Below are positions 43,472 through 51,794 of a stretch of 64,000 nucleotides of DNA, piece by piece. The position numbers were made by a program, and so were the translations under genes. Numbering within the stretch: the stretch's first letter is position 1; every line of letters starts with the position of its first letter. The notes under the pieces were generated by a model that saw only the letters and a program-made list of their open reading frames with translations, searched no databases and was not told where the DNA came from. This stretch comes from Lacrimispora xylanisolvens (GTDB taxonomy: Bacteria; Bacillota; Clostridia; Lachnospirales; Lachnospiraceae): NCBI RefSeq assembly GCF_002934545.1, contig NZ_PTJA01000015.1, forward strand, positions 104,080-168,079, written 5' to 3'.

Positions 43472-43658
43472 TTTCATTATTCATGCCCATGTTTTTTGGG
43501 CATAAAGGGATACCCGTAGGGTGTTTCATTATTCATGCCCACGCTTTTTGGGCATAAAGGGATACCCGTAGGGTATTTCATTGTTAAAGCCCACGCTTTT
43601 TGGGCATATAGGGATACCCGTAGGGTATTTCATTGTTAAAGCCCACGCTTTTGTAGCG
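43472..43658. repeat. 52-bp tandem repeat in proS leader
   Basis: Three complete copies with exact 52-bp spacing (43472, 43524, 43576) and a partial fourth from 43628. Each copy holds two short dyads: ATACCC/GGGTAT around TACGG, and GCCCA with TGGGC around a T-run. Copies differ at a few positions. They lie between the T-box terminator and the ribosome site. Short frames run through the array, but because 52 is not a multiple of three the frame shifts between copies. Confidence 0.92.
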
Positions 43659-43669
43659 TAGATGGATAC

Positions 43670-43915
43670 AAAAAGAGCCATCCAATCCCTATAAAAGGGA
43701 CCGAACAGCTCGGCGGTGCCACCCAATTTAGCCGCTGCTTTCATGCGGCTCACTTTGAATCCGATAACGCAGGATACGCGCCGCAGTTTTCTGCGGGACT
43801 CCGAGGCAGGTTGGGTGATGAGTGGTATAAAGGCTTTTCAGCTAAGGGCCTTCTCTCTGTGATACATCATTACTTATTAATCCTCTTCAACGTCATATTT
43901 CCTATAATTATATAG
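43670..43915 (-). promoter_or_regulatory. T-box riboswitch of proS-cca
   Basis: A tRNA-Pro-sensing leader. The conserved T-box sequence is read as GGGTGGCACCGC on the minus strand (complement of about 43715-43726). A competing terminator, GAGC...GGTCCC/GGGAT...GGCTC with T5 at its end, spans 43670-43712. The upstream stem I region covers about 43800-43890. I could not fix the specifier codon with certainty; CCU or CCA in the CCTTTATACCA segment are candidates. Uncharged tRNA-Pro should favour read-through into proS. Confidence 0.9.
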
Positions 43916-43927
43916 ATCGTATGGTTG

Positions 43928-43956
43928 ATTTTACGTTATTTACATATGTTTGTCAA
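43928..43956 (-). promoter_or_regulatory. Sigma-A promoter of proS T-box leader
   Basis: TTGACA, a 17-bp spacer and TAAAAT on the minus strand. Predicted start near 43920. Confidence 0.85.
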
Positions 43957-43987
43957 GAGGAGGACAAAGCATTTTCCCAGACATTTC

Positions 43988-45076
43988 CTATAAAAGGGCT
44001 TCAAACGCCCGTACTGCAGATTCCATAATATCATCTGGAAATTCATAGGCAGCCGTATGAAGACCAGGACAGTCCTCTCCAGCTCCCACACCAAAAAACA
44101 ATCCAGGAGTTTTCATTAAATACCAGCCAAAATCTTCCGACCAGCGAAAGGGCACATTCTCTTCCAGATAAGGAATTTTCCCTTCCTCAAATCTTCTTTT
44201 GCAGGCATCAGCCATATCAGGTTCATTGTATGTATCGGGAAACTCATCCAATATCTCATACTGAAACTTTAATCCTCCTTCAACCGCACGTTTTTGGGCA
44301 AGAGAAAGTATAGAGGACTGAAGTCGGTTTAATTCCGTTAAACGCTCAGCACGGATCGTTAATGCCAGCTTCCCGTCAGCAGGAGAAACTCCAAAATTTT
44401 CTCCTCCTGCCTTCACTTCAATAATGGTAGCGAGCACCATACCCTGAGAACCCGCCTTTTCTGTCAGTGTTGGCAGACTGCTGATCAGTTCAGCGATCAG
44501 CCAGGCAGGATTGATCCCCTCCTCCGGATAGGCCGCATGGCACTGCCTGCCTTCCAGATTGAGTATGAGCCCCCTGGAAGCACAGGCAAAGGTTCCTTTT
44601 TTCACCACTGCTTTTCCTGCGGGATATCCAGGCAGATTATGAAATCCGTATATTTCCCGAATTCCTTTCTCCTCCAGAAGTCTGCTGCAGAGCTTGGCCC
44701 CCTGACCGGTTTCTTCTGCGGGCTGAAAAATCGCATATACATTGTTTCCCGTCTTTCTTCCCTCCAGCAGAAGACACAATCCGGCCAGCACGGCGCTGTG
44801 ACCATCATGCCCACAGCCATGAAAAAGCCGGCCATCCTCCCCCATTACCGCATCCATATCAGCTCGGAATGCCTTGCTGGTCCAGGCTCCTTCTTCCTCA
44901 TGTACAGCGTAAAACCACGTATCACAATCTACAATCTTAAGAGAAGTCCGTTCTTTCAAAAATTCTTTCAGACGCTTCATGGTCTCCTTCTCAGATCCTG
45001 ATTTTTCCGGACAGTCATGAAGTTCTTTTCTCAAATTCTTTATTTCTTTCCATATCTGTTCATATGTATCACTCAC
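43988..45076 (-). CDS. M20-family amidohydrolase/peptidase
   Basis: About 362 residues, M20D type. Metal-binding motifs include FRADMDAVMG, LFHGCGHDGHSAVLAG, FQPAEETGQGAKL and the late HTAAYEFPDD. The insertion domain includes VKKGTFACASRGLILNLEG. Family members hydrolyse N-acyl amino acids or related amides (IAA-amino acid, N-acetyl-diaminopimelate). The exact substrate is unknown. The GTG at 45076 has GGAGAG upstream; an ATG at 45097 is possible but lies within the upstream gene without a ribosome site. It overlaps the HD-domain gene by a few bases. Confidence 0.88.
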   Translation of the reverse strand: MSDTYEQIWKEIKNLRKELHDCPEKSGSEKETMKRLKEFLKERTSLKIVDCDTWFYAVHEEEGAWTSKAFRADMDAVMGEDGRLFHGCGHDGHSAVLAGLCLLLEGRKTGNNVYAIFQPAEETGQGAKLCSRLLEEKGIREIYGFHNLPGYPAGKAVVKKGTFACASRGLILNLEGRQCHAAYPEEGINPAWLIAELISSLPTLTEKAGSQGMVLATIIEVKAGGENFGVSPADGKLALTIRAERLTELNRLQSSILSLAQKRAVEGGLKFQYEILDEFPDTYNEPDMADACKRRFEEGKIPYLEENVPFRWSEDFGWYLMKTPGLFFGVGAGEDCPGLHTAAYEFPDDIMESAVRAFEALL

Positions 45077-45647
45077 GATGTTCTCTTCTCTCCTCATTGA
45101 TAATCCGTAACGTATGCTCTCTTACTTTGTCACGAAGCTGCTGCGTTTTTTCAAAATGCCCGCAGACTTCATTGCCATAAGTTAAGTTCAGATCGTATTC
45201 CAGAGGCAGCCATGCACCGGAACCTGATTCATTATGCTGTATTAATGTTTCAATTTTGTCAAGAGCCTTTACCAGTATGGCTTCATCCGAAGTAAGATCC
45301 GACATTTCCTTAAACATGGTTAAAAACCCAGAAGAAATCGTTTCCGGCAGATTCTTTAGCAGTGTTTCAATCGCGTCAGCCTCTTTCTCTTCGTCCGCCT
45401 CTGTCTTAATAAATGCTGGTATATCTCCGGTGACAGCTTCCCCCCAGTCATGGATCAGACACATGCGGATAACCTTATTCATATTAAGCTCAGGAAAATC
45501 TTCTTCCATCAGCATCGCAAGCACAGCCAGCCGCCAGCTGTGCTCTGCCACACTTTCCTGCCTTCCGTTTGTCGTCCAGTTATGCCGGGTGTTGCATTTT
45601 AATTTTTCCAGCACTCCTAAAAATTCTATTAATTGTTCCGGATTCAT
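45069..45647 (-). CDS. HD-domain hydrolase, YfbR/HDDC2-like
   Basis: 192 residues with HD metal motif residues: SVAEHSWRLAVLAML, CLIHDWGEAVTGDIP and VKALDKIETLIQHNE. This arrangement resembles YfbR 5'-deoxynucleotidase and HDDC2-type proteins, which dephosphorylate deoxynucleoside monophosphates. Its ATG overlaps the stop of the upstream permease-like gene by 4 bp, indicating translational coupling. Confidence 0.87.
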   Translation of the reverse strand: MNPEQLIEFLGVLEKLKCNTRHNWTTNGRQESVAEHSWRLAVLAMLMEEDFPELNMNKVIRMCLIHDWGEAVTGDIPAFIKTEADEEKEADAIETLLKNLPETISSGFLTMFKEMSDLTSDEAILVKALDKIETLIQHNESGSGAWLPLEYDLNLTYGNEVCGHFEKTQQLRDKVREHTLRIINEERREHRE

Positions 45648-46759
45648 GGCACCTCTCCTTTTTCATTTTTCCTGTCATTCTTTTGGTCATTATAGCACGT
45701 TCCTTCATAAAGCTCCACGATATCTTCAATAATCAAAAGTCCGATTGGTCCAAGAATAAATCCCAGAATTCCAAAAAGCTGCAGCCCCACATACATGGCC
45801 ACAAGAGTTTCTAAAGGTGTTAACCCCACCTTTCCGCCCATAATCTTAGCTTCCATTATTTCTCTTACAAAATAGCAGATAATATAAATAATGATAAGAC
45901 CTACTCCCGTAAGCCATTTTTTTTCAACAAGAGCAATCAGCGCCCAGGGTATTAAAACAGTTCCGGTTCCGAATATCGGCATGGCATCCAGTAATCCGAT
46001 TATAATACCCAGCAAAATAAAATATGGGTTTTTTAATAGAAACAATCCCACAGAACAGATTATCATTGTAAACAGCATAATGGTTGCCTGAGTCTTTAAC
46101 CATGCACTGCCTACTGTCATCAGACGGTTACCAAGCATTGCATATTCGTAACAGAACATGGAATTATCCCGCCGTGTGCGGATATCATCCATCTCCTGCA
46201 GAGATAAAACAGTAGCAATCATTAAGATCACTATAATAACAGTCAGCTGAACCACCCATTTTAAGACGGTCATGGAATTTGACATTAAAAAAGGCATAGC
46301 CCTGCTTTTCACGGCAGCTTCCCCACCAATTAAAATATCACTGACCACATTCACCATATAACCATCAGGCAGCTTTAAGAACCGTTCCACAAAGGAACAG
46401 TTATCCATAAGCCAGGCGTTAATACCGTCTAATATCTTAGGAAGATTTTCTAACAACAGCTTTGCCTCTAAGAAAAGCTTTCTGCCTGCAAAATAAAGAA
46501 AGACGCCAAGAACGATCATAAAAAGTAAGATTTCAATTCCGCCAATCAAGGCAAGAGGGAGAGAAATCACTCTTTTTTTATAATTGAACCGGGTTTTCCT
46601 TTCAATCCAAAGGGCAGAAGGACGGAGGGAAAGGGCAAATACATATGCAATCAAAAAGGGAATCACAAGAGGCAGCAAAAATCGAAAGCTTAAATAGACC
46701 GCCCCTGTAACTCCCAATATTAAAATTGTTTTCTTCAGTTTCCTGCTCGGTTTCTCCAT
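45644..46759 (-). CDS. ytvI: AI-2E-family membrane protein, YtvI-like sporulation protein
   Basis: 371 residues with seven or eight membrane helices, AI-2E transporter/PerM family: VYLSFRFLLPLVIPFLIAYVFALSL, a soluble middle segment, and the conserved end LLDAMPIFGTGTVLIPWALIAL and PLETLVAMYVGLQLFGILGFILGP. Length and layout fit the sporulation integral membrane protein YtvI. The start at 46759 follows AGGTGAG. No sigma-E-like promoter was found upstream; TATAAT-like sequence lies near 46805. Confidence 0.85.
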   Translation of the reverse strand: MEKPSRKLKKTILILGVTGAVYLSFRFLLPLVIPFLIAYVFALSLRPSALWIERKTRFNYKKRVISLPLALIGGIEILLFMIVLGVFLYFAGRKLFLEAKLLLENLPKILDGINAWLMDNCSFVERFLKLPDGYMVNVVSDILIGGEAAVKSRAMPFLMSNSMTVLKWVVQLTVIIVILMIATVLSLQEMDDIRTRRDNSMFCYEYAMLGNRLMTVGSAWLKTQATIMLFTMIICSVGLFLLKNPYFILLGIIIGLLDAMPIFGTGTVLIPWALIALVEKKWLTGVGLIIIYIICYFVREIMEAKIMGGKVGLTPLETLVAMYVGLQLFGILGFILGPIGLLIIEDIVELYEGTCYNDQKNDRKNEKGEVP

Positions 46760-46856
46760 GGACTCACCTGTTTCTGATTTGTACTTCTTTTGTACACTGT
46801 TATTATAAATCAAACGGTGAAAAATATGCAGAAACCATGATAGTAAAAAATTCCTT

Positions 46857-47558
46857 TTAAAATGCATCCTGCCAGGAAAAAAGCTCAAACAATCCTTCTT
46901 TTGGCTTTATGGAAAAAGTCATTTTCTTTTTTGTTTTTGGGTGAAGAAATGAGAGACCAGAGGCAAAAAGAGCAACATTTCCTTTTGTAACATGATTCTG
47001 AAATTCAGGATTATACTTACGGTCTCCCCATAAAGGTGTGCCGTGACCTGCCATCTGTACACGGATCTGGTGATGCCGCCCGGTTTTTAACTTTATTTTA
47101 AGAAGGCTCACTTCCTTACCATCTAAAATTTTGCTATCCACAAACCAGTAATCCAGTTCTGCCGGTTTTGCACTTTTTATCCCCTTTTCCACAATTTTTG
47201 AACAATTATTTTTTCCGTCTTTCCACAAATAATCCACGTAGGTGCAAAAGTTATCCACAGGTTTTCCACAAACAACAGCATAATAAATTTTTTCCATCTG
47301 ATGCCCGGAAACCTGTCTGCTTAAAGCCTCTGCGGCAATTTGAGATTTTGCATAAACCATTACACCGCCAACCGGCTTGTCCAGTCTGTGGATAACTCCC
47401 ACATATGGCTCCCCATTCTTTGTGGATTGTATGTTGATATGTTTCTTTATCTCACTGACCATATCCGGTTCAAACGTCTTCCCGGACTGAGACTCAATTC
47501 CTGCCGGTTTTTCTACCACAAGAATATCATCATCTTCAAATAATATATTAAGCTTCAT
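46857..47558 (-). CDS. RluA-family pseudouridine synthase
   Basis: A 233-residue synthase: ILFEDDDILVVEKPAGI, the catalytic aspartate in VIHRLDKPVGGVMVYAKS, GRHHQIRVQMAGHGTPLWGD and the end LHPKTKKKMTFSIKP. It converts specific uridines in rRNA or tRNA to pseudouridine; no S4 domain is present. Its start overlaps the nitroreductase stop by 11 bp. Confidence 0.93.
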   Translation of the reverse strand: MKLNILFEDDDILVVEKPAGIESQSGKTFEPDMVSEIKKHINIQSTKNGEPYVGVIHRLDKPVGGVMVYAKSQIAAEALSRQVSGHQMEKIYYAVVCGKPVDNFCTYVDYLWKDGKNNCSKIVEKGIKSAKPAELDYWFVDSKILDGKEVSLLKIKLKTGRHHQIRVQMAGHGTPLWGDRKYNPEFQNHVTKGNVALFASGLSFLHPKTKKKMTFSIKPKEGLFELFSWQDAF

Positions 47559-48303
47559 CCGTCTGCTGCTCCTTATTTTCCCACTGATTCATCATAGCCT
47601 TAACAGAGCGGCTCATCTCAATACTAAAATCGCAATTCCATTTACGCTGGCAGAATGCCCGGATCCACCGTTCAAAATCTTCGCCTCTGTCTGTGACCTT
47701 ATTTAATTCATGTTGAAATTCTTCCGGCTCCATACGGCGGTAAGTATTCTCAAAAACAACCGCCTCCGGTCTTAATCGTTTCGGCTTCACTCTCTCCGTT
47801 TGCTGGGGAACAGGATAGCCAAATACCACCATTGCAGCTGGCACTGCATATCTGGGAAGAGAAAATAATTCCCGGTGAGTTTCGTACTGTTCTAAAATAT
47901 CCCCAATATAACAGGATCCAATTCCCATTGACTCAGCTGCAACCACTGCATTCTGCGCTGCAATTAACGCATCATCGGCTGCCAGCATAAAATCTCCCAT
48001 TCCTGGAGTTCTGACTGTATCTTCATACTTGCAAAACAGATCATACCATTTCTGATAATCTGCCACGAACACAAGAACCATGGGAGCCTTTGCAATAAAT
48101 GGCTGATTATCACAGGTTACAGACAGTTTCTGTTTTAGCTCTGGGTCCGTCACATCTATAATGGAATATAAGGTCATATTACCAGCCGTAGGTGCCTGCA
48201 GTGCTGCTTCCACGATAGCCGCCTTCTTTTCCTGCTCAATCTGCCTGTCTTCATAAACACGGACAGACTTTCTCTCCATCAGTTCCTTCACCGTATTGTT
48301 CAT
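47548..48303 (-). CDS. Nitroreductase family protein (NfsA/FRP-like)
   Basis: A 251-residue FMN-dependent nitroreductase: MERKSVRVYEDRQIEQEKK (FMN contact), EAALQAPTAGNMTLYSIIDV, ALIAAQNAVVAAESMGIGSCYIGDIL and MVVFGYPVPQQTERVKPK. The C-terminal extension of about 70 residues is typical of NfsA/oxygen-insensitive types. Start at 48303 after GAGAGGA. It reduces nitro compounds or flavins with NAD(P)H. It is divergent from the hemolysin III gene. Confidence 0.92.
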   Translation of the reverse strand: MNNTVKELMERKSVRVYEDRQIEQEKKAAIVEAALQAPTAGNMTLYSIIDVTDPELKQKLSVTCDNQPFIAKAPMVLVFVADYQKWYDLFCKYEDTVRTPGMGDFMLAADDALIAAQNAVVAAESMGIGSCYIGDILEQYETHRELFSLPRYAVPAAMVVFGYPVPQQTERVKPKRLRPEAVVFENTYRRMEPEEFQHELNKVTDRGEDFERWIRAFCQRKWNCDFSIEMSRSVKAMMNQWENKEQQTDEA

Positions 48304-48404
48304 ATGATTATATTCCTCTCTTTTTAACACGTTTGTTTCATTGATTATATTTCAAATGGTTCATAATAGCAATGAAGATTTTTACTTTGAAACTCAAAAA
48401 ATAC

Positions 48405-48433
48405 TTGCATTCTTTTCCCCAAAAGTGTATAGT
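48405..48433 (+). promoter_or_regulatory. Promoter of hemolysin III family gene
   Basis: TTGCAT, a 17-bp spacer and TATAGT on the plus strand, 73 bp upstream of the start codon. Confidence 0.75.
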
Positions 48434-48505
48434 ATATAAAAAGATATAACATAGTTTTCATTACTACATCACATGTTTTTATTTCTCATGCAAGGAGGTT
48501 TTACT

Positions 48506-49153
48506 ATGAACATAAAAATTAAAGATCCCGTCAGCGCAGGCACTCACTTTATCGCCATGCTTCTCGCCCTGATCGCAGCTACTCCCCTTCTGATAAAAGC
48601 TTCTGCAGATGGGGAACTTCATCTTGCAGCCCTGGCGGTATTCTGCATCAGCATGGTGCTTCTCTACGCAGCCAGCACGATCTATCATACCCTTGATATT
48701 TCACCTAAGATTAATAAGCTGTTGAAAAAATTAGATCACATGATGATATTTATCCTGATTGCAGGAACCTACACTCCTGTCTGCTTAATTGTTCTGGGTG
48801 ACAAAACCGGTTTAAGCCTTCTTGCTCTTGTGTGGGGCATTGCTGTCTTAGGAATGATTATTAAAGCGTTCTTTGTCATGTGTCCAAGGTGGTTTTCTTC
48901 CGTCATTTATATTGCCATGGGCTGGATCTGTGTCCTGGCTTTTCGTAAAATCGTATTAGCACTTCCTCCTGCTGCCTTCATCTGGCTTCTTGCAGGCGGA
49001 CTGATTTATACAATCGGAGGCATTATCTATGCGTTAAAGCTTCCCCTGTTTCAGTCCAGACATAAGAGCTTTGGCAATCATGAACTGTTTCATCTGTTTG
49101 TAATGGGAGGAAGCTTCTGTCACTACGTTCTCATGTATCATTTCGTGGCTTAA
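48506..49153 (+). CDS. Hemolysin III / PAQR-type membrane protein
   Basis: A 215-residue protein with seven membrane helices: PVSAGTHFIAMLLALIAATP, SAASTIYHT-like AASTIYHTLDISPKINKLLKKLDHMMIFILIAGTYTP and the end FGNHELFHLFVMGGSFCHYVLMYHFV. The conserved His/Asp/Ser residues (YHTLD, LDHMMIF, HELFH, CHY) are the PAQR metal-site signature. The name is historical; many bacterial members are not toxins and may act in lipid or membrane homeostasis. The start at 48506 follows AAGGAGG. Confidence 0.92.
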   Translation: MNIKIKDPVSAGTHFIAMLLALIAATPLLIKASADGELHLAALAVFCISMVLLYAASTIYHTLDISPKINKLLKKLDHMMIFILIAGTYTPVCLIVLGDKTGLSLLALVWGIAVLGMIIKAFFVMCPRWFSSVIYIAMGWICVLAFRKIVLALPPAAFIWLLAGGLIYTIGGIIYALKLPLFQSRHKSFGNHELFHLFVMGGSFCHYVLMYHFVA

Positions 49154-49163
49154 CTTAAAATAG

Positions 49164-49210
49164 AAAGAAGACTGAGTACATTCAACCAGAATGCCTGATC
49201 AGTCTTCTTT
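49164..49210. terminator. Terminator after hemolysin III family gene
   Basis: AAAGAAGACTGA (49164-49175) pairs with TCAGTCTTCTTT (49199-49210), followed by T residues on the plus strand. A-rich sequence on the other side suits the convergent ppnP gene. Confidence 0.88.
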
Positions 49211-49216
49211 TTTTCT

Positions 49217-49534
49217 CTATTCCTTTATATAGGAACAGCAATAATCCGTTACTTCATCCGTTGAAACTTTAAATCTGCTGGAAGCGGGTACTGTAAAAGC
49301 CTGTCCTGCTTCATAAATTTCCCAGTTATCGCTGCCTGGAAGAAGGGCTTTTAAGTTACCACCAAGAATTTCCATCAGCTCTTTCTCATCTGTACCAAAC
49401 TCATATTCTCCCGGTAAAATGATTCCCAGGGTCTTTCTGGTTCCGTCTTCAAACAAAATTGTGCGGCTGGTTACCTTTCCGCCATGGTAGATATTTGCTT
49501 TCTTTATTACTGCTACGCGCTCAAACTGATCCAT
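49217..49534 (-). CDS. ppnP: Pyrimidine/purine nucleoside phosphorylase PpnP
   Basis: A 105-residue cupin of the PpnP (DUF1255) family: [38 protein letters not shown], and [20 protein letters not shown] ending DYCCSYI. It phosphorolyses nucleosides to base plus ribose-1-phosphate. The start at 49534 follows GGAGGAATCTGG; an ATG six codons upstream is rejected. Confidence 0.93.
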   Translation of the reverse strand: MDQFERVAVIKKANIYHGGKVTSRTILFEDGTRKTLGIILPGEYEFGTDEKELMEILGGNLKALLPGSDNWEIYEAGQAFTVPASSRFKVSTDEVTDYCCSYIKE

Positions 49535-49607
49535 TCCAGATTCCTCCGTCAATATAGTCTTTCCTAGATGTAATAATTTACTATACTAAAGTAAGAAAGC
49601 AAAAAAG

Positions 49608-49862
49608 TCAATGGAGACTTTCAGATTTTTCGATCAGAAACAGCTTGTCCTTTCTGGAAAGCTTTTTAATCTGCACTTCACGGCGCATAGCCTCTTCCTT
49701 TGTTGGATAAGATTCATAATAAACCAGTTCCACCGGTCTCCTTGTCTTTGTGTATTTGGCACCCTTTCCCTGGTTATGGGCTTCCATTCTTTTTTCTAAA
49801 TGGTTTGTCCATCCGCAGTAAAGAGTATTATCCGCACATTTGACCAAATAAGTATAATTCAT
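49608..49862 (-). CDS. GIY-YIG endonuclease domain protein
   Basis: An 84-residue single GIY-YIG domain of the UPF0213/YhbQ type: NYTYLVKCADNTLYCGWTNHLEKRMEAHN, with the GIY/YIG motifs as TYLV and LYCGWT, RPVELVYYESYPTKEEAM and KRLSRKDK-like KKLSRKDKLF. The function of these small domains is unclear (nucleic-acid processing suspected). A leader with several hairpins and a TATAAT promoter precedes it. Confidence 0.92.
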   Translation of the reverse strand: MNYTYLVKCADNTLYCGWTNHLEKRMEAHNQGKGAKYTKTRRPVELVYYESYPTKEEAMRREVQIKKLSRKDKLFLIEKSESLH

Positions 49863-49899
49863 TTTTCTTCTCCATCTGTAAATATGATGCTATGTAAAC

Positions 49900-50047
49900 G
49901 GTAATAACGCCTTGCAATCGCGTCACTACCGCCCAGGCTAACCTGTCATCTATCTTAAGCACCAGCTGGATGCGTTATGGCGCCGTCGATGGTTGAACAA
50001 AGCTTAAGCTATAATATATTATATAACAGGACTTGCCGATATGTGAA
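49900..50047 (-). ncRNA. Structured leader or small RNA upstream of GIY-YIG gene
   Basis: On the minus strand a promoter (TTCACA, 18 bp, TATAAT; 50018-50047) is followed by about 150 nt with three consecutive hairpins. These are GCATCCAGCTGGTGC (49959-49973), CAGG-TTAG-CCTG (49934-49945) and an 11-bp stem GGTAGTGACGC/GCGTTATTACC (49900-49930). The segment ATAACGC near 49972-49978 could pair instead with GCGTTAT at 49904-49910, giving mutually exclusive structures. No known riboswitch consensus was recognised. It accounts for most of the 281-bp gap. Confidence 0.5.
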
Positions 50048-50102
50048 TAACAATCTTTATATTACCCTGTTTTACTAAAATCATTCAGCAGATCCCTGTC
50101 AA

Positions 50103-50140
50103 AAGTGCCAGACAAAAGCAGGTGCTTTTGTCTGGCACTT
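50103..50140 (-). terminator. Terminator of sipL
   Basis: A perfect 18-bp stem (50103-50120 with 50123-50140; core CAGACAAAAGCA), two-base loop, 4 bp after the sipL stop codon. T-richness after it is weak but the stem is very strong. Confidence 0.75.
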
Positions 50141-50143
50141 ATT

Positions 50144-51715
50144 TTATGAAACTTCTTTTACAAGAATTAAGCGGTCCCCTGGCTTAATGGTACTTTCCGT
50201 AAGACCATTGGTGGTCATAATGGTATCAACAGTTGTATGGAATTTTTTAGCAATTTTCCACAAAGTATCACCAGGCTGAACAATATAACCAACAATTCCA
50301 GGAAGTTTTTGCAAATTATTGAAATCCATGGGGGAATCCGTTACTCCGGTAATGATTTGTTCGCAAACCGGCTGTAAGGCCAGAAGATCAAGGGAAATGG
50401 TCGCCTTCACCTCAACGTTTCCTCCACCGATCATAACAGCACTTAGCTGCTCCAGCCCAGGATTCAGCTGACAGATGGTCAAATCATTAATTCCAGGAGC
50501 CTCAATCAGGAAATGGAATGGAATATCCTCCACTGCACATTGAATGGGCTGTGTGTCATCAGAGGTCATATAAAGGATCTTAACTTCCAGAACACCCTCC
50601 ACATGAAGTCCGTCTTCCTTTACTTCCGTATCGTCAATTTTAACGGTACCCTCACTATGACAGATCTGAAGGATCCGGTCCGCCTGATCCAGGGTTATTT
50701 TCTCAACTATTTTACATTTACTCATATTCTTGGTCAGGATCTTATCAAAACAGGCTTCTCCGGTCTGGAGTGCAAGATCACGGTTAGTCGAATATAAGTC
50801 ATTTAAAAGCTCCATACTTTCTTCTTTATAAAGCTTCATATCCAGTTCCAGAACTGCATCCACATCAATTTCCCGCATCTCACCGTCTGAATCAGGCTTC
50901 GCTTCAATATCCCTGTGAATCAGCCGTACTGTGACTACCGGCACCATGTCTTCTGTTACATCCGGAACCTCTATTTCGCCTGAAAATGGAATACTTTCTT
51001 CCATCCACTGAACGGGAGCATTTTCCCCTTCTCCCTGATAAATAATAAAGACCATCAGTTCGCCGTCAAGCATCATCTTTCCGTTCGTAGGCCTGGTGGT
51101 TACGCCCCTTAATATCATTTCATTCCACAATATATGATCAATATTAGGCTTATTCCCAGACAGGCTGATGGTATCCTTTATCCGAAACGTGTCCTTATGG
51201 TGAAGAGCAACGGTTGCTACATCCACCTTTTTGCGAAGAGTTTCTACACTGGGAGCATCGCCTGAGGCGGGTTTCGTGTCCACTTCTACGGCAGCATCTA
51301 CGTCGCAAAGGGTCTCAACCTTTACCTGAAGCGTAACAATCGCCTTTACACTTAATTTTCTGGAATTGATGATCCCTGCGTTTAAATCTTCCAAGTCGCA
51401 GGAAACTGAAACTAAATCTTTCTCATCAAGTCCCGGGACATTAATTGGTTCTTCAAAATTAATGCTCCCGCTTAACGTACAAAGTCCGCCCTCTGCTCCC
51501 CGATACAATATGGTAAAATCCATCTTTCCCCGGACTACTACCCGCTCCGCCTGGTTCTTAACGGAATCCATGGTAATCTCACCGGAACTAAGAATAATCT
51601 GCTCCACATCATCCATGCTGTCAGGGACAATGAAATCATCGTCAAGCGTAATCTGGGATGTGGCGTTTCCTTTCCAACGATTCATATGTATGTTTTTCTT
51701 CACCAGCTCCAACAT
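50144..51715 (-). CDS. sipL: SipL-like spore morphogenesis protein (SPOCS domains plus LysM)
   Basis: 523 residues. Three SPOCS/DUF3794-type repeats occupy about 30-450 (QITLDDDFIVPDSMDDVEQI; GNKPNIDHILWNEMILRGV; KITLDQADRILQICHSEG). A C-terminal LysM domain follows (GYIVQPGDTLWKIAKKFHTT, NGLTESTIKPGDRLILV). This is the architecture of clostridial SipL, which binds SpoIVA through LysM and starts coat assembly around the forespore. A near-consensus sigma-E promoter precedes it (51756-51784), matching mother-cell expression. The ribosome site AGGTG lies within the 3' arm of a terminator-like hairpin shared with cysE. Confidence 0.93.
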   Translation of the reverse strand: MLELVKKNIHMNRWKGNATSQITLDDDFIVPDSMDDVEQIILSSGEITMDSVKNQAERVVVRGKMDFTILYRGAEGGLCTLSGSINFEEPINVPGLDEKDLVSVSCDLEDLNAGIINSRKLSVKAIVTLQVKVETLCDVDAAVEVDTKPASGDAPSVETLRKKVDVATVALHHKDTFRIKDTISLSGNKPNIDHILWNEMILRGVTTRPTNGKMMLDGELMVFIIYQGEGENAPVQWMEESIPFSGEIEVPDVTEDMVPVVTVRLIHRDIEAKPDSDGEMREIDVDAVLELDMKLYKEESMELLNDLYSTNRDLALQTGEACFDKILTKNMSKCKIVEKITLDQADRILQICHSEGTVKIDDTEVKEDGLHVEGVLEVKILYMTSDDTQPIQCAVEDIPFHFLIEAPGINDLTICQLNPGLEQLSAVMIGGGNVEVKATISLDLLALQPVCEQIITGVTDSPMDFNNLQKLPGIVGYIVQPGDTLWKIAKKFHTTVDTIMTTNGLTESTIKPGDRLILVKEVS

Positions 51716-51721
51716 GAAAAA

Positions 51722-51770
51722 GCACCTGCCTTACCTTCTTTTATTCCTTTAAGAAAGTGTATGCAGGTGC
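51722..51770 (-). terminator. cysE terminator overlapping sipL promoter and ribosome site
   Basis: GCACCTGC (51722-51729) and GCAGGTGC (51763-51770) form an 8-bp stem around a 33-base loop. On the minus strand it is followed by T5 and then the sipL ATG. The loop carries part of the sigma-E -10 region. It could terminate cysE transcripts while leaving sigma-E-initiated transcripts without the 5' arm. Confidence 0.6.
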
Positions 51771-51784
51771 ATGTTCCAATATAC
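51756..51784 (-). promoter_or_regulatory. Sigma-E-type promoter of sipL
   Basis: On the minus strand GTATATT, a 14-bp spacer and CATACACT. It matches KMATATT-N14-CATACAHT except for one -35 base. It starts transcription about 35 bp upstream of the sipL start. Confidence 0.78.
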
Positions 51785-51794
51785 TTTTTTTATT

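Noticed and set aside
43529..43753. Proline-rich 74-codon frame through the proS leader as a leader peptide
   Set aside because: It runs through the T-box and repeat array, has no ribosome site, and the repeat period breaks the frame; a coincidental frame is more likely.
48506..49153. Virulence factor because of the hemolysin III name
   Set aside because: The PAQR-type family is widespread in non-pathogens; the name alone is not evidence.
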